From contig WFOE01000042.1 in assembly GCA_015488215.1 (NCBI GenBank), positions 1 through 47,237 on the forward strand: DNA of 47,237 nucleotides, in the 5' to 3' direction. Origin of the DNA: Planctomycetales bacterium. GTDB lineage: Bacteria; Planctomycetota; Planctomycetia; Pirellulales; S012-138. The notes beneath the pieces are model-generated. The model did no database searches and had not been told where the DNA came from. It saw only the letters and a list, made by a program, of their open reading frames with translations. The translations under genes were made by a program, and so were the position numbers. How positions within the stretch are numbered: the first letter of the stretch is position 1; each line of letters starts with the position of its first letter. This document shows, piece after piece, positions 1 to 7,260 of the stretch.

Positions 1-240
1 CGCACCGAAGCAAGAGCAAACGCTGATTCTTGGAAACGGCGAGCCGCCGACTTCAGTCGGCGGAGGACGGACGGCCGTCGGCCACTGGGAGCTTCCGCTC
101 CCGTGCAAGAACAAACGCCGATACTCGCAATCGGCGAGCCGGGAGCTTTAGCTCCCGGAGAAAAACGAGCAAAACAAGCGGCTACGAACTACCTCCCCGG
201 ACTAAAGTCCGGGGCTCGCCTGTGCAAGAACAAATGTAAC
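1..240 (+). repeat. Intergenic hairpin-repeat block R1 (upstream of nuoF)
   Basis: Non-coding block that enters the window from the left, starting inside the right arm of a GGTGC-TTCC-GCACC hairpin. It holds core hairpins at 44-63 (CCGCCGACTTCAGTCGGCGG), 139-158 (CCGGGAGCTTTAGCTCCCGG) and 195-214 (CCCCGGACTAAAGTCCGGGG, reverse orientation), plus a short TTCC hairpin at 87-102 and a decayed GACGG..CCGTC hairpin at 66-79. The first two core copies are preceded by GGCGAGC; the third is followed by its complement, GCTCGCC. The linker from the 139 copy to the 195 copy is 36 nt, the same as in R2-R4. The ORFs at 30-239 and 103-426 are translations of this repeat and are not genes. Confidence 0.85.
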
Positions 241-317
241 AAACGGCAAAACGGCGAGCCTGACGTGCCGCCCCGGCGGCACCGACGCGACACCACCTGT
301 GCAGAGGAAACCCAACC

Positions 318-1673
318 GTGGCCGAGTTTGAACCCGTGCTGCTGGCCAACGTGGGTGTGCCGGAAAGCTGGACCCGGCGCGTGTACGAACAGCGCGGCGG
401 CTATCAGGCCCTGCGCCGCGTGCTGAAGCAGATGAGTCCCGAGGAAGTGGTCGAGCTGGTCAAAGCCAGCGGGCTGCGGGGCCGCGGCGGGGCCGGTTTT
501 CCCACCGGGGTCAAATGGACCTTTCTGCCCAAGGACCACCCGGGCCCTGTTTACTTCTGCGTCAACGCCGACGAGAGCGAGCCGGGCACGTTCAACAACC
601 GCATCCTGATGGAAGAAGACCCCCATCAGGTGATCGAAGGGACAATCATTTCGGCTTACGCCACCGGGGCGTCGGTCGTTTATATCTACCTGCGCTACGA
701 GTACCCGTTGTGTCTGAAGCGGCTCCAGCAGGCCATCGACGAGTGCTACGAGGCCGGCTACCTGGGCCGGGATATCCTGGGCAGCGGGTTTTCGCTGGAT
801 ATGTACATCCACCGCGGGGCGGCCGCCTACATCTGCGGCGAAGAGACCGGGCTGATCGAAAGCATCGAGGGCAAACGGGCCTGGCCGCGGATTAAGCCCC
901 CCTTCCCGGCCGTCGAAGGCGTGTTCCGCAAGCCCACGGTGGTCAACAACGTGGAAACCGTGGCCTGCGTGAAGCACATCGCCCAGCGCGGGGCCGAGTG
1001 GTTCAAGTCCATCGGCGTGCCGGCCGATCCGAACAACCCGCGCGACGCGGGCAGCTACGGGCCCAAGCTCTATTGCCTCTCGGGCCACGTGAACCGTCCC
1101 GGCTGTTACGAAGCCCCGCTGGGTATCACCTGCCGCGAGCTGATTGACCGCTTCGGCCAGGGGGTGTGGAAAGGTCGCAAGGCCAAGGCGGCCGTACCGG
1201 GGGGAATCAGCATGGGCCTGCTCACCGCCGAGGAGCTGGACACGCCGCTGGATTTCGGCTCGCTGCAAAAGGTGGGCTGCCTGGGCCTGGGCACGGCGGC
1301 CGTGGTGGTCATGGACGAGACGACCAGCATGATCGACTACCTGTACAACTGCTGCCGCTTCTTCGCCCACGAAAGCTGCGGCCAGTGCACTCCCTGCCGT
1401 GAAGGGACCGCCTGGGCGCTGCGGATTATGCAGCGCATCCGCTCCGGCCGCGGGCGGCTGGTCGATTTGGACATCCTGCTGGAAATCGGCAACACCATCG
1501 GCATCATTCCCGGCACCACCATCTGCGGGCTGGCCGACGGGGCCGCCTGGCCGCTAAAGAATGCCATCGGCAAGTTCCGCCAGGAGTTCGAAGACTACAT
1601 CCGACGCACCAATCCCCAAGGCTACCAACAGACCGAGCCGGTCCCGGCCGGCGAGCTGCTTTCGCTGCATTAG
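318..1673 (+). CDS. nuoF: NADH-quinone oxidoreductase subunit F
   Basis: NADH-binding, FMN-carrying subunit of the peripheral arm of complex I; it takes hydride from NADH and passes electrons to iron-sulfur cluster N3. The protein is 451 aa, slightly longer than the usual 420-450. Visible signatures are the glycine-rich nucleotide/FMN segment RGRGGAGFPTGVKW (about residues 54-67), AYICGEETGLIESIEGKR, and the [4Fe-4S] ligand motif ESCGQCTPCREG with cysteines near 354, 357 and 360 and the fourth near 403 (TTICGL). The start is GTG, with AGAGGA about 9 nt upstream. It is the first nuo gene in the window; nuoE is expected further left, beyond repeat block R1. Block R2 separates it from nuoG. Confidence 0.97.
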   Translation: MAEFEPVLLANVGVPESWTRRVYEQRGGYQALRRVLKQMSPEEVVELVKASGLRGRGGAGFPTGVKWTFLPKDHPGPVYFCVNADESEPGTFNNRILMEEDPHQVIEGTIISAYATGASVVYIYLRYEYPLCLKRLQQAIDECYEAGYLGRDILGSGFSLDMYIHRGAAAYICGEETGLIESIEGKRAWPRIKPPFPAVEGVFRKPTVVNNVETVACVKHIAQRGAEWFKSIGVPADPNNPRDAGSYGPKLYCLSGHVNRPGCYEAPLGITCRELIDRFGQGVWKGRKAKAAVPGGISMGLLTAEELDTPLDFGSLQKVGCLGLGTAAVVVMDETTSMIDYLYNCCRFFAHESCGQCTPCREGTAWALRIMQRIRSGRGRLVDLDILLEIGNTIGIIPGTTICGLADGAAWPLKNAIGKFRQEFEDYIRRTNPQGYQQTEPVPAGELLSLH

Positions 1674-1756
1674 AGACCCCAAAACACCCAACTGCCTTGG
1701 TTCCCAAGTGAGCAACAAGAATGTTTGACCTGTTACACAACCAACGGTGAGACGGT

Positions 1757-2054
1757 TTGCGGCTTGCGACCTGCGCCGTGCGACTTGCGCCGGGAGCTTC
1801 CGCTCCGGAGCAAGAACCAACGTAGCAACAGACGATAAAACGGCGAGCCGGGAGCTTTAGCTCCCGGAGACAAACGAGCAAAACAAGCGACTACGAATGA
1901 CCTCCCCGGACTAAAGTCCGGGGCTCGCCAGTGCCATATAAACCAGTGTCGGAACAAACGCAGCAATACAAAACTGCCAACTGCGACAAAAGCAAACAGC
2001 AAGAGCCAACACAAGCACGCACAAAACGGCAAGCCGGGAACTGCTGGTTCCCGG
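1757..2054 (+). repeat. Hairpin-repeat block R2 (nuoF-nuoG)
   Basis: The 392-base gap between nuoF and nuoG holds, in order, a CTTGCGN heptad run (1757-1792), a TTCC hairpin (1793-1806), a core hairpin CCGGGAGCTTTAGCTCCCGG (1848-1867), a reversed core hairpin CCCCGGACTAAAGTCCGGGG (1904-1923) after exactly 36 nt, and a diverged hairpin CCGGGAAC-TGCTG-GTTCCCGG (2034-2054) directly before the nuoG ribosome binding site. The stretch 1674-1756 holds nothing recognised. An ATG-less frame from 1931 runs through the block into nuoG and is not taken as coding. Confidence 0.85.
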
Positions 2055-2060
2055 AGGAGA
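2034..2060 (+). promoter_or_regulatory. Hairpin plus Shine-Dalgarno site of nuoG
   Basis: A stem of 8 bp (CCGGGAAC / GTTCCCGG, loop TGCTG) ends at 2054 and overlaps GGAGGAGA at 2053-2060, which lies 5 nt before the nuoG ATG at 2066. The hairpin sits between GGCAAGC and GGAGG, matching the GGCGAGC...GGAG flanks of the core repeat. The ribosome binding site therefore appears to derive from a decayed repeat copy, and the stem could compete with ribosome access. The regulatory role is inference. Confidence 0.55.
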
Positions 2061-2065
2061 ACCCT

Positions 2066-3709
2066 ATGGCTGAGGCAATCATCGACGGCAAACCGATCAC
2101 TCTGCCCGAAGGACAGCAGCTCAACGGCATCCAGGCCGCGCGGCTGGCCGGGGTGGAGATTCCCCACTACTGCTGGCATCCGGGCCTGAGCGTGGTGGCC
2201 AGTTGCCGCATGTGCCTGGTGGAATGCGGCACCCGCGACGCCGAATCGGGCGAAGTGCGCATGCTGCCCAAGCTGGTGCCGGCCTGTCAGACCCCGGTGC
2301 GCGACGGCACCGTGCTGGTGACCGACAGCCCCAAGGTGCGCCACGCCCGGGCCTACGTGGAAGAAGCCCTGCTGATCGACCACCCAATCGACTGCCCCGT
2401 CTGCGACAAGGCCGGCGAGTGCTACTTGCAGGACTACTACTTCAAGCACGGGCAGCCGAAGCGCCGGGCGGACCTGCGCCCGTTTCACAGCCGCAAGCGC
2501 GACCTGGGCCCCACGGTGCGGCTGTTCGTGGATCGCTGCGTGATGTGCAGCCGTTGCGTGCGGTTTTGCCGCGAGGTGGCCGGCACGGGTGAGCTGATGG
2601 TCGTCCACCGCGGCAGCCACGAGGAGATTGACGTGTTCCCCGGCCATCCGCTGGCCAACAAGCTCTCCGGCAACGTGGTGGAGCTTTGCCCGGTGGGCGC
2701 CCTGGGCGACAAGGACTTCCTGTACAAACAGCGCGTGTGGTTCCTGAAGTCGCACGCGGGAATCTGCACCGGGTGCTCGGTCGGATGCAACATCTGGATC
2801 GACGAAAACCAGGACCACATCTACCGCCTCCGCGCCCGGGAAAACCCGCACGTGAACCAGTGGTGGATTTGCGACGAAGGCCGCTACGGGTTCCATCACG
2901 TCCATAGCGAAAAACGCCTGCTGGGCTTCCGTCACCGGCCCGAGCAAGGCCCCGAACAGGAACTGGACTGGGAACAAGCCCGGGACCTGCTCCAGCAGTG
3001 GGCGTCCGAGTCGAGCCGGGCCGCTGCTGTGGTTTCCCCCCACCTGACCGTAGAGGAAGCCTACCTGCTGTGCCGCTTTGTGCGGCAGGTGGATGCGGAG
3101 GCCCCGCTGGTGCTGGGCCCGGTGCCGCGATCGGGCCAGGATGAGCATTTTCCCGGCGGGTTTACGATTCGGGCCGAAAAATGCCCCAACCGGCGCGGCG
3201 TGGTGGAACTGTTGCAGCACTTCGGCGGCCAGGCCGGCCCCTGGCCCGAAGGGCTGCAACGCCTGCTGGAATACGAGCCGGAGCTGGTGTGGGTCTCCGG
3301 TGGATACAAGACCGACTGGATTACTCCTCAGGAGGCCGAACAGCTTGCCCAGGGCCGGCGCCTGGTGGTGCAGGACCTGTTCCCCAGCCCGGCCAGCCAG
3401 GCCGCCCGACTGGTGCTGCCCGGGGCCGCTTTCACCGAAAAGAGCGGAAGCTACGTGAACCACAACGGCCGCTTGCAATGGGCCGATTGGGCCATTCGCC
3501 CACCCGTGGGCACCCGGCCCGAGGGAGCTGTGCTGTGGCAACTGCTGGGCCGCTCAGGTCTGTACCAGCCGGAAGCCGTACTGGAAGAGATCGCCGCCGA
3601 GGTGGTGGCCTTCCAGGCCGTAACGCTGCCGGTGCCCGAGCAAGGAGTGGACCTGCACCTGAGCCTGCTGGCCGAAGAGGTGACCCCCAGCGCCGAGCCG
3701 CCGGCATGA
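2066..3709 (+). CDS. nuoG: NADH-quinone oxidoreductase subunit G
   Basis: Large iron-sulfur subunit of the complex I peripheral arm, which carries electrons from NuoF/NuoE toward NuoI. With the ATG at 2066 the protein is 547 aa, shorter than the roughly 700-900 aa NuoG of many bacteria. The N-terminal ferredoxin-like domain has [2Fe-2S] cysteines near 36, 47 and 50. The next domain has CPVCDKAGECYLQD and CVMCSRCVRFC for the tetranuclear clusters. GICTGCSVGC followed by WWICDEGRYG matches ligands of the extra N7 cluster found in some NuoG. The C-terminal part is a shortened molybdopterin-oxidoreductase-like domain. The start follows GGAGGAGA at ideal distance; the ORF-track start at 1931 only translates repeat DNA. 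Confidence 0.96.
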   Translation: MAEAIIDGKPITLPEGQQLNGIQAARLAGVEIPHYCWHPGLSVVASCRMCLVECGTRDAESGEVRMLPKLVPACQTPVRDGTVLVTDSPKVRHARAYVEEALLIDHPIDCPVCDKAGECYLQDYYFKHGQPKRRADLRPFHSRKRDLGPTVRLFVDRCVMCSRCVRFCREVAGTGELMVVHRGSHEEIDVFPGHPLANKLSGNVVELCPVGALGDKDFLYKQRVWFLKSHAGICTGCSVGCNIWIDENQDHIYRLRARENPHVNQWWICDEGRYGFHHVHSEKRLLGFRHRPEQGPEQELDWEQARDLLQQWASESSRAAAVVSPHLTVEEAYLLCRFVRQVDAEAPLVLGPVPRSGQDEHFPGGFTIRAEKCPNRRGVVELLQHFGGQAGPWPEGLQRLLEYEPELVWVSGGYKTDWITPQEAEQLAQGRRLVVQDLFPSPASQAARLVLPGAAFTEKSGSYVNHNGRLQWADWAIRPPVGTRPEGAVLWQLLGRSGLYQPEAVLEEIAAEVVAFQAVTLPVPEQGVDLHLSLLAEEVTPSAEPPA

Positions 3710-3712
3710 GGT

Positions 3713-4083
3713 CGGCTTGCGACTTGCGGCTTGCGACTTGCGCCGGGAGCTGCCGCTCCAAGAGGCTTGGAGGCGTGGGGGCTTGGAGGCTTGTGGGGAG
3801 GAGCTTCCGCTCCACTGTAAGAACAAACGCAACAATACAAAACGGCGAGCCGCCGACTTCAGTCGGCGGAGGGCGGCGCGGCCGCCAGCGACTAGGTGCT
3901 TCCGCACCAAAGCAAGAACCAACACAACACCACCAAACGGCGAGCCGGGAGCTTTAGCTCCCGGAGAAAAACGAGCAAAACAAGCGGCTACGAACAACCT
4001 CTCCGGACTAAAGTCCGGGGCTCGCCAGTGCCAGAACAAACGCGAGCCACACAAACGGCCAGCCGCGAGCGTTAACTGGCGGA
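3713..4083 (+). repeat. Hairpin-repeat block R3 (nuoG-nuoH)
   Basis: One of the fullest blocks. It holds CTTGCGN heptads (3713-3744), a decayed TTCC-type hairpin (3745-3759), a G-rich octad run of CTTGGAGG-like units (3762-3801), a TTCC hairpin GGAGCTTCCGCTCC (3800-3813), a core hairpin CCGCCGACTTCAGTCGGCGG (3850-3869), GGCGGC-GCG-GCCGCC (3872-3886), a TTCC hairpin GGTGCTTCCGCACC (3895-3908), a core hairpin CCGGGAGCTTTAGCTCCCGG (3945-3964), a reversed core hairpin (4001-4020, one G-T pair) and a decayed core (4063-4082). Spacings from TTCC hairpin to core are 36 nt twice, and core to reversed core is 36 nt. Confidence 0.88.
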
Positions 4084-4133
4084 GCTAAACCGACGCGGAT
4101 TCGCAAAGAGTGTTCCCCAACCCAAGAACCGCC

Positions 4134-5336
4134 ATGACTGCCTTGCTTGTCAAATCGGTTATTTTACTGGGCGGGCTGCTCACCGCGGTGGCCTACCTGG
4201 TGCTGCTGGAACGCAAGGTGGCCGCCTGGATTCAGGACCGCCGCGGGCCGAACCGGGTGGGCATCCCCTTTACCAAAATCCGCCTGTTCGGGCTGGGGCA
4301 GCCGATTGCCGACGGGCTGAAGTTCTTGTTCAAGGAAGAATACACCCCGGGGCACGTGGATCGGGCCATGTACACGCTGGCCCCCCTGGTCATCTTCACC
4401 GCCGCGCTGGCCACCTTCGCGGTAATTCCGTTTGGGCACGTCGTGCCCGTGGGCGGAAAAGCCGAGCCGTTGGTGGTGGCTCCCGGCGTGGATGTGGGCA
4501 TCCTGTACGTGTTCGCCGTCTCCAGCATCGCCGTCTATGGGGTAATCCTGGGCGGCTGGGCCAGCGACAACAAGTACAGCTTCCTGGGAGCGATGCGCAG
4601 CAGCGCCCAGCTGATTGCCTACGAAATCCCCCTGGGCCTGGGCATCCTGGGCGTGGTGCTTCTGACCGGCACGCTGCGGCTGGACGGAATGATCGAGCTT
4701 CAGGCCCAAAGCGGCGTGTGGCTGCTGCTGGTGCAGCCGGTGGGCTTTCTGGTGTTCGCCGTGGCCGCCTGCGCCGAAGCGGCCCGGCTCCCTTTTGACC
4801 TGCTGGAGTGCGAGCAGGAACTGGTCGGCGGCTACCACACCGAATACACCGGCATGAAGATGGCCATGTACGCCCTAGGCGAGTTCCTGCACATGCTCAC
4901 CGCCAGCGTGCTCATCGTGGTGCTGTACCTGGGCGGATGGCACTTCTGGGGCCTGACCGGCACCGGGACGGAAGTGGGCTGGGGAACCGCCCTGCTCCGC
5001 GTGGCCGTCTTTTGGGCCAAGGTGATGCTGGTGGTGCTGGGCTTCATGATTATCCGCTGGAGCTGGCCCCGGTTCCGTTTCGACCAGTTGATGAACCTGG
5101 CCTGGAAAGTGATGGTCCCGCTGGGACTTGTCAACCTAGTGGCCACGGCCGTGCTGATGGAGTTCTGGCCCCGGGCCTTGACGGAACACCCGTGGGCCAC
5201 CGCCGGGGCGATGTGGGCCCTGGCCCTGGGCACCGTGGGGCTTTGGGCCGCGCTGAGCCCGGTCGGTTCCCAGTCCCAGGCCCGTCGGGGACCGGACGAG
5301 TTCTCCATGCGCCGCGTGGAAACGCCCGCCGCCTGA
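4134..5336 (+). CDS. nuoH: NADH-quinone oxidoreductase subunit H
   Basis: Membrane subunit of complex I that forms much of the quinone-binding chamber at the junction with the peripheral arm. It has 400 aa from the ATG at 4134. The family signature near the N-terminus is clear: LLERKVAAWIQDRRGPNRVG, followed by GLGQPIADGLKFLFKEE and a run of hydrophobic membrane segments. The acidic loop ARLPFDLLECEQELVGGYHTEY carries conserved carboxylates of this family. No strong ribosome binding site is visible for the ATG at 4134 or for the alternative GTG at 4110; the ATG is preferred because the family homology begins there. nuoI starts 23 nt downstream without any repeat between. Confidence 0.96.
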   Translation: MTALLVKSVILLGGLLTAVAYLVLLERKVAAWIQDRRGPNRVGIPFTKIRLFGLGQPIADGLKFLFKEEYTPGHVDRAMYTLAPLVIFTAALATFAVIPFGHVVPVGGKAEPLVVAPGVDVGILYVFAVSSIAVYGVILGGWASDNKYSFLGAMRSSAQLIAYEIPLGLGILGVVLLTGTLRLDGMIELQAQSGVWLLLVQPVGFLVFAVAACAEAARLPFDLLECEQELVGGYHTEYTGMKMAMYALGEFLHMLTASVLIVVLYLGGWHFWGLTGTGTEVGWGTALLRVAVFWAKVMLVVLGFMIIRWSWPRFRFDQLMNLAWKVMVPLGLVNLVATAVLMEFWPRALTEHPWATAGAMWALALGTVGLWAALSPVGSQSQARRGPDEFSMRRVETPAA

Positions 5337-5359
5337 AAACTCGCAAAAGGCCAATTGCC

Positions 5360-5908
5360 ATGAAACCAGACGATCCTGCCATCCGTTGGGTCAAGCCGCC
5401 GGAACTGGGACTGACGGGCCGCATGTACCTGCCGCTGGTGTTGCAGGGGGTTACGACCACGGTGCGCCACCTGTTTTCGCCCAAGGTGACCCAGGAATAT
5501 CCCGAGGTGGAGCCCCCGATTGGCAACCCGCTCATCTACCGCGGCGTGCATCGGCTCAACCGGGACGAACAAGGTCGGGTCAAGTGCGTGGCCTGTTTCC
5601 TCTGCGCCACGGCCTGTCCGGCCCACTGTATCGACATCGTGGCGGCCGAAAGCCCCTGGCCGGATCGGGACAAGTACCCGGAAAGCTTCGTCATCGACGA
5701 GCTGCGCTGCATCTACTGCGGCATGTGCGAGGAAGCCTGCCCGGTGGACGCCATCGAGCTGACTAGCCTTTACAACCTGACGGGCCGCAGCCGCGAGGAG
5801 ATGTTTTTCGACAAGGAGAAACTGCTGAGCGTTTACGACCAGACCAAAGACCGGGAACCCTCGGCCATGGAGCGGCAGCAACAAGCCGCCGAGGACCAGC
5901 AAAAATGA
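5360..5908 (+). CDS. nuoI: NADH-quinone oxidoreductase subunit I
   Basis: Peripheral-arm subunit of complex I with two [4Fe-4S] clusters (N6a and N6b) that bring electrons toward N2. It has 182 aa, normal for the family. The two ferredoxin motifs are CVACFLCATACPAHCI (cysteines near 76, 79, 82 and 86) and CIYCGMCEEACPVDAI (cysteines near 117, 120, 123 and 127). The C-terminal tail is rich in Gln and Glu. The gene follows nuoH by 23 nt, so the two are probably cotranslated. A 596-base repeat-filled gap (R4) separates it from nuoJ. Confidence 0.97.
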   Translation: MKPDDPAIRWVKPPELGLTGRMYLPLVLQGVTTTVRHLFSPKVTQEYPEVEPPIGNPLIYRGVHRLNRDEQGRVKCVACFLCATACPAHCIDIVAAESPWPDRDKYPESFVIDELRCIYCGMCEEACPVDAIELTSLYNLTGRSREEMFFDKEKLLSVYDQTKDREPSAMERQQQAAEDQQK

Positions 5909-5910
5909 TG

Positions 5911-6503
5911 CGGCTTGCGACTTGCGCCGTGCGCGAGGAGCTTCCGCAACAAAGGGCGTGGAGGCTTGGGGGCTTGGAGGCTTGGGGAGGAGCTTCCGCT
6001 CCGGAGCAAGAACCAACGTAACCGCAACAATACAAAACGGCGAGCCGGGGACTTCAGTCCCCGGAGGCGGCACGGCCGCCAGCGACTAGGTGCTTCCGCA
6101 CCAGAGCAAGAACAAACACAACACCACCAAACGGCGAGCCGGGAGCTTTGCTCCCGGAGAAAAACGAGCAGAACAAGCGGCGAGGAACAACCTTCCCGGA
6201 CTAAAGTCCGGGGCTCGCCACTGCCAGAACAAACGCAAGTACGCCAACGGTAAGTACACCTACACTAACGGCGACCCGCCGACTTCAGTCGGCGGAGAAA
6301 AACCAAGAGAAGACGCTAACTTGCCGAACCGTTCCGCAAGTTCACGCTTGCGGCTCGCCCAAGAACGAGAGCAGACGTTGACCTTCGCAAAAGCGGAAGG
6401 ACACCGAACGGGAAACCACTGCCACCTTCAGTAACAACGCAAACACAAAAACCGGCGTTTTTCCTGCCCTGCCCAAGACCCAAGACACAAGTCCCAAGAC
6501 CAC
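5911..6503 (+). repeat. Hairpin-repeat block R4 (nuoI-nuoJ)
   Basis: Fills the 596-base nuoI-nuoJ gap. It holds CTTGCGN heptads (5911-5933), a decayed TTCC hairpin (about 5937-5950), a G-rich octad run (5960-5990), a TTCC hairpin (5989-6002), a core hairpin with the distinct stem CCGGGGACTTCAGTCCCCGG (6045-6064), GGCGGC-ACG-GCCGCC (6066-6080), GGTGCTTCCGCACC (6089-6102), a core hairpin with a 3-nt loop (6139-6157), a reversed core (6194-6213) after 36 nt, a core CCGCCGACTTCAGTCGGCGG (6276-6295), CCGCAAGTTCACGCTTGCGG (6334-6353) after 38 nt, and CAAGACN heptads just before nuoJ. The part from about 6266 onward is paralogous to the nuoM leader. Confidence 0.88.
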
Positions 6504-6504
6504 C

Positions 6505-7260
6505 ATGACCACTTGGCTGATTGTCGGAGCTATTGTGCTGGGGGCCGTGGCCCTGTGGCTGCTGCTGCCCCGGGGCCGCAAGGCCGGACGCCGCCTGGGC
6601 GCGGTGCTGGGCGCCATCGCGCTGGGAATGTTGCTGGCCACGGTGCCCCCGTTGGGCGGCTGGTTCACCCAGGGGTTGTTCTGGCTGCTGGCGGGACTGA
6701 CAATCGCTTCGGCCGCCTGTACCGTGTCGTTTCGCAATCCGGTGTATTGTGCCGTGTGGTTCGGGCTCACGCTGTTTGGCACAGCGGGGCTGTTGTTTTT
6801 CCAAGGGGCGCAATTCCTGGGGGCGGCCACCATCATCATTTATGCCGGGGCCATCCTGGTTACGCTGTTGTTCGTGCTGATGCTGGCCAATCCGCGCGGC
6901 CAGGCCGCTTACGACCGCCGGGCGTGGGAAGCCCCCCTGGCGGCCACCGTGGGCGTGGTGCTGTTGGGGCTTTTCTCCACCGGGTTTTTTTCCACACTGA
7001 AGGCCATGCCGCAGCAGACCCCGGCCCAGGTCGCCGCCGAGAAGCGGCAGCCGCCGGGAAAATACGCCGTGTCGGCCCTGGGGGCGGAGCTTTTCTCGCG
7101 GCACCTGGTGGCCGTGGAGGTGGCCGGCACGCTGCTGCTGGCCGCCCTGGCCGGAGCGGTGGCCGTGGTGGCCCAACACGCTCAGCCCGGCCAGGTAATC
7201 CCCCGGCCTGAAGGGACCGTGCCCCCTGCCCGAGAACCCAACGAGGTAACCGTGCGATGA
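6505..7260 (+). CDS. nuoJ: NADH-quinone oxidoreductase subunit J
   Basis: Integral membrane subunit of complex I, part of the link between the quinone site and the proton-pumping antiporter-like subunits. It has 251 aa and about five hydrophobic segments. The conserved region GAATIIIYAGAILVTLLFVLML (near residues 110-131), where the family pi-bulge helix lies, is recognisable. No Shine-Dalgarno motif precedes the ATG; instead the CAAGACN heptad run ends 3 nt before it. The leader and the first seven codons (MTTWLIV) resemble those of nuoM (MSTWLIV). The stop overlaps the nuoK start by 4 nt (ATGA), which indicates translational coupling. Confidence 0.94.
   Translation: MTTWLIVGAIVLGAVALWLLLPRGRKAGRRLGAVLGAIALGMLLATVPPLGGWFTQGLFWLLAGLTIASAACTVSFRNPVYCAVWFGLTLFGTAGLLFFQGAQFLGAATIIIYAGAILVTLLFVLMLANPRGQAAYDRRAWEAPLAATVGVVLLGLFSTGFFSTLKAMPQQTPAQVAAEKRQPPGKYAVSALGAELFSRHLVAVEVAGTLLLAALAGAVAVVAQHAQPGQVIPRPEGTVPPAREPNEVTVR

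Noticed and set aside
1-240. CRISPR array
   Set aside because: The repeats are palindromic modules of several kinds with conserved linkers. There are no identical direct repeats separated by unique spacers, and no cas gene is present.
189-1370. 393-aa ORF on the - strand
   Set aside because: It is the antisense frame of nuoF; it has no homology signal, while the + frame carries all NuoF motifs.
1733-3541. 602-aa ORF on the - strand
   Set aside because: It is a shadow of nuoG in high-GC DNA. The same applies to long opposite-strand ORFs over nuoL (7822-9846), nuoM (10540-12150), the PVC dehydrogenase (16663-19011) and the K+ channel/Gfo region (23527-25878).
3850-4020. Integron attC sites
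   Set aside because: No R'/R'' core sites, no integrase and no cassette-like small genes. The hairpins lie between conserved operon genes.
4110-4133. GTG start of nuoH eight codons upstream
   Set aside because: It has no better ribosome binding site, and the residues MFPNPRTA are not typical; it cannot be fully excluded.
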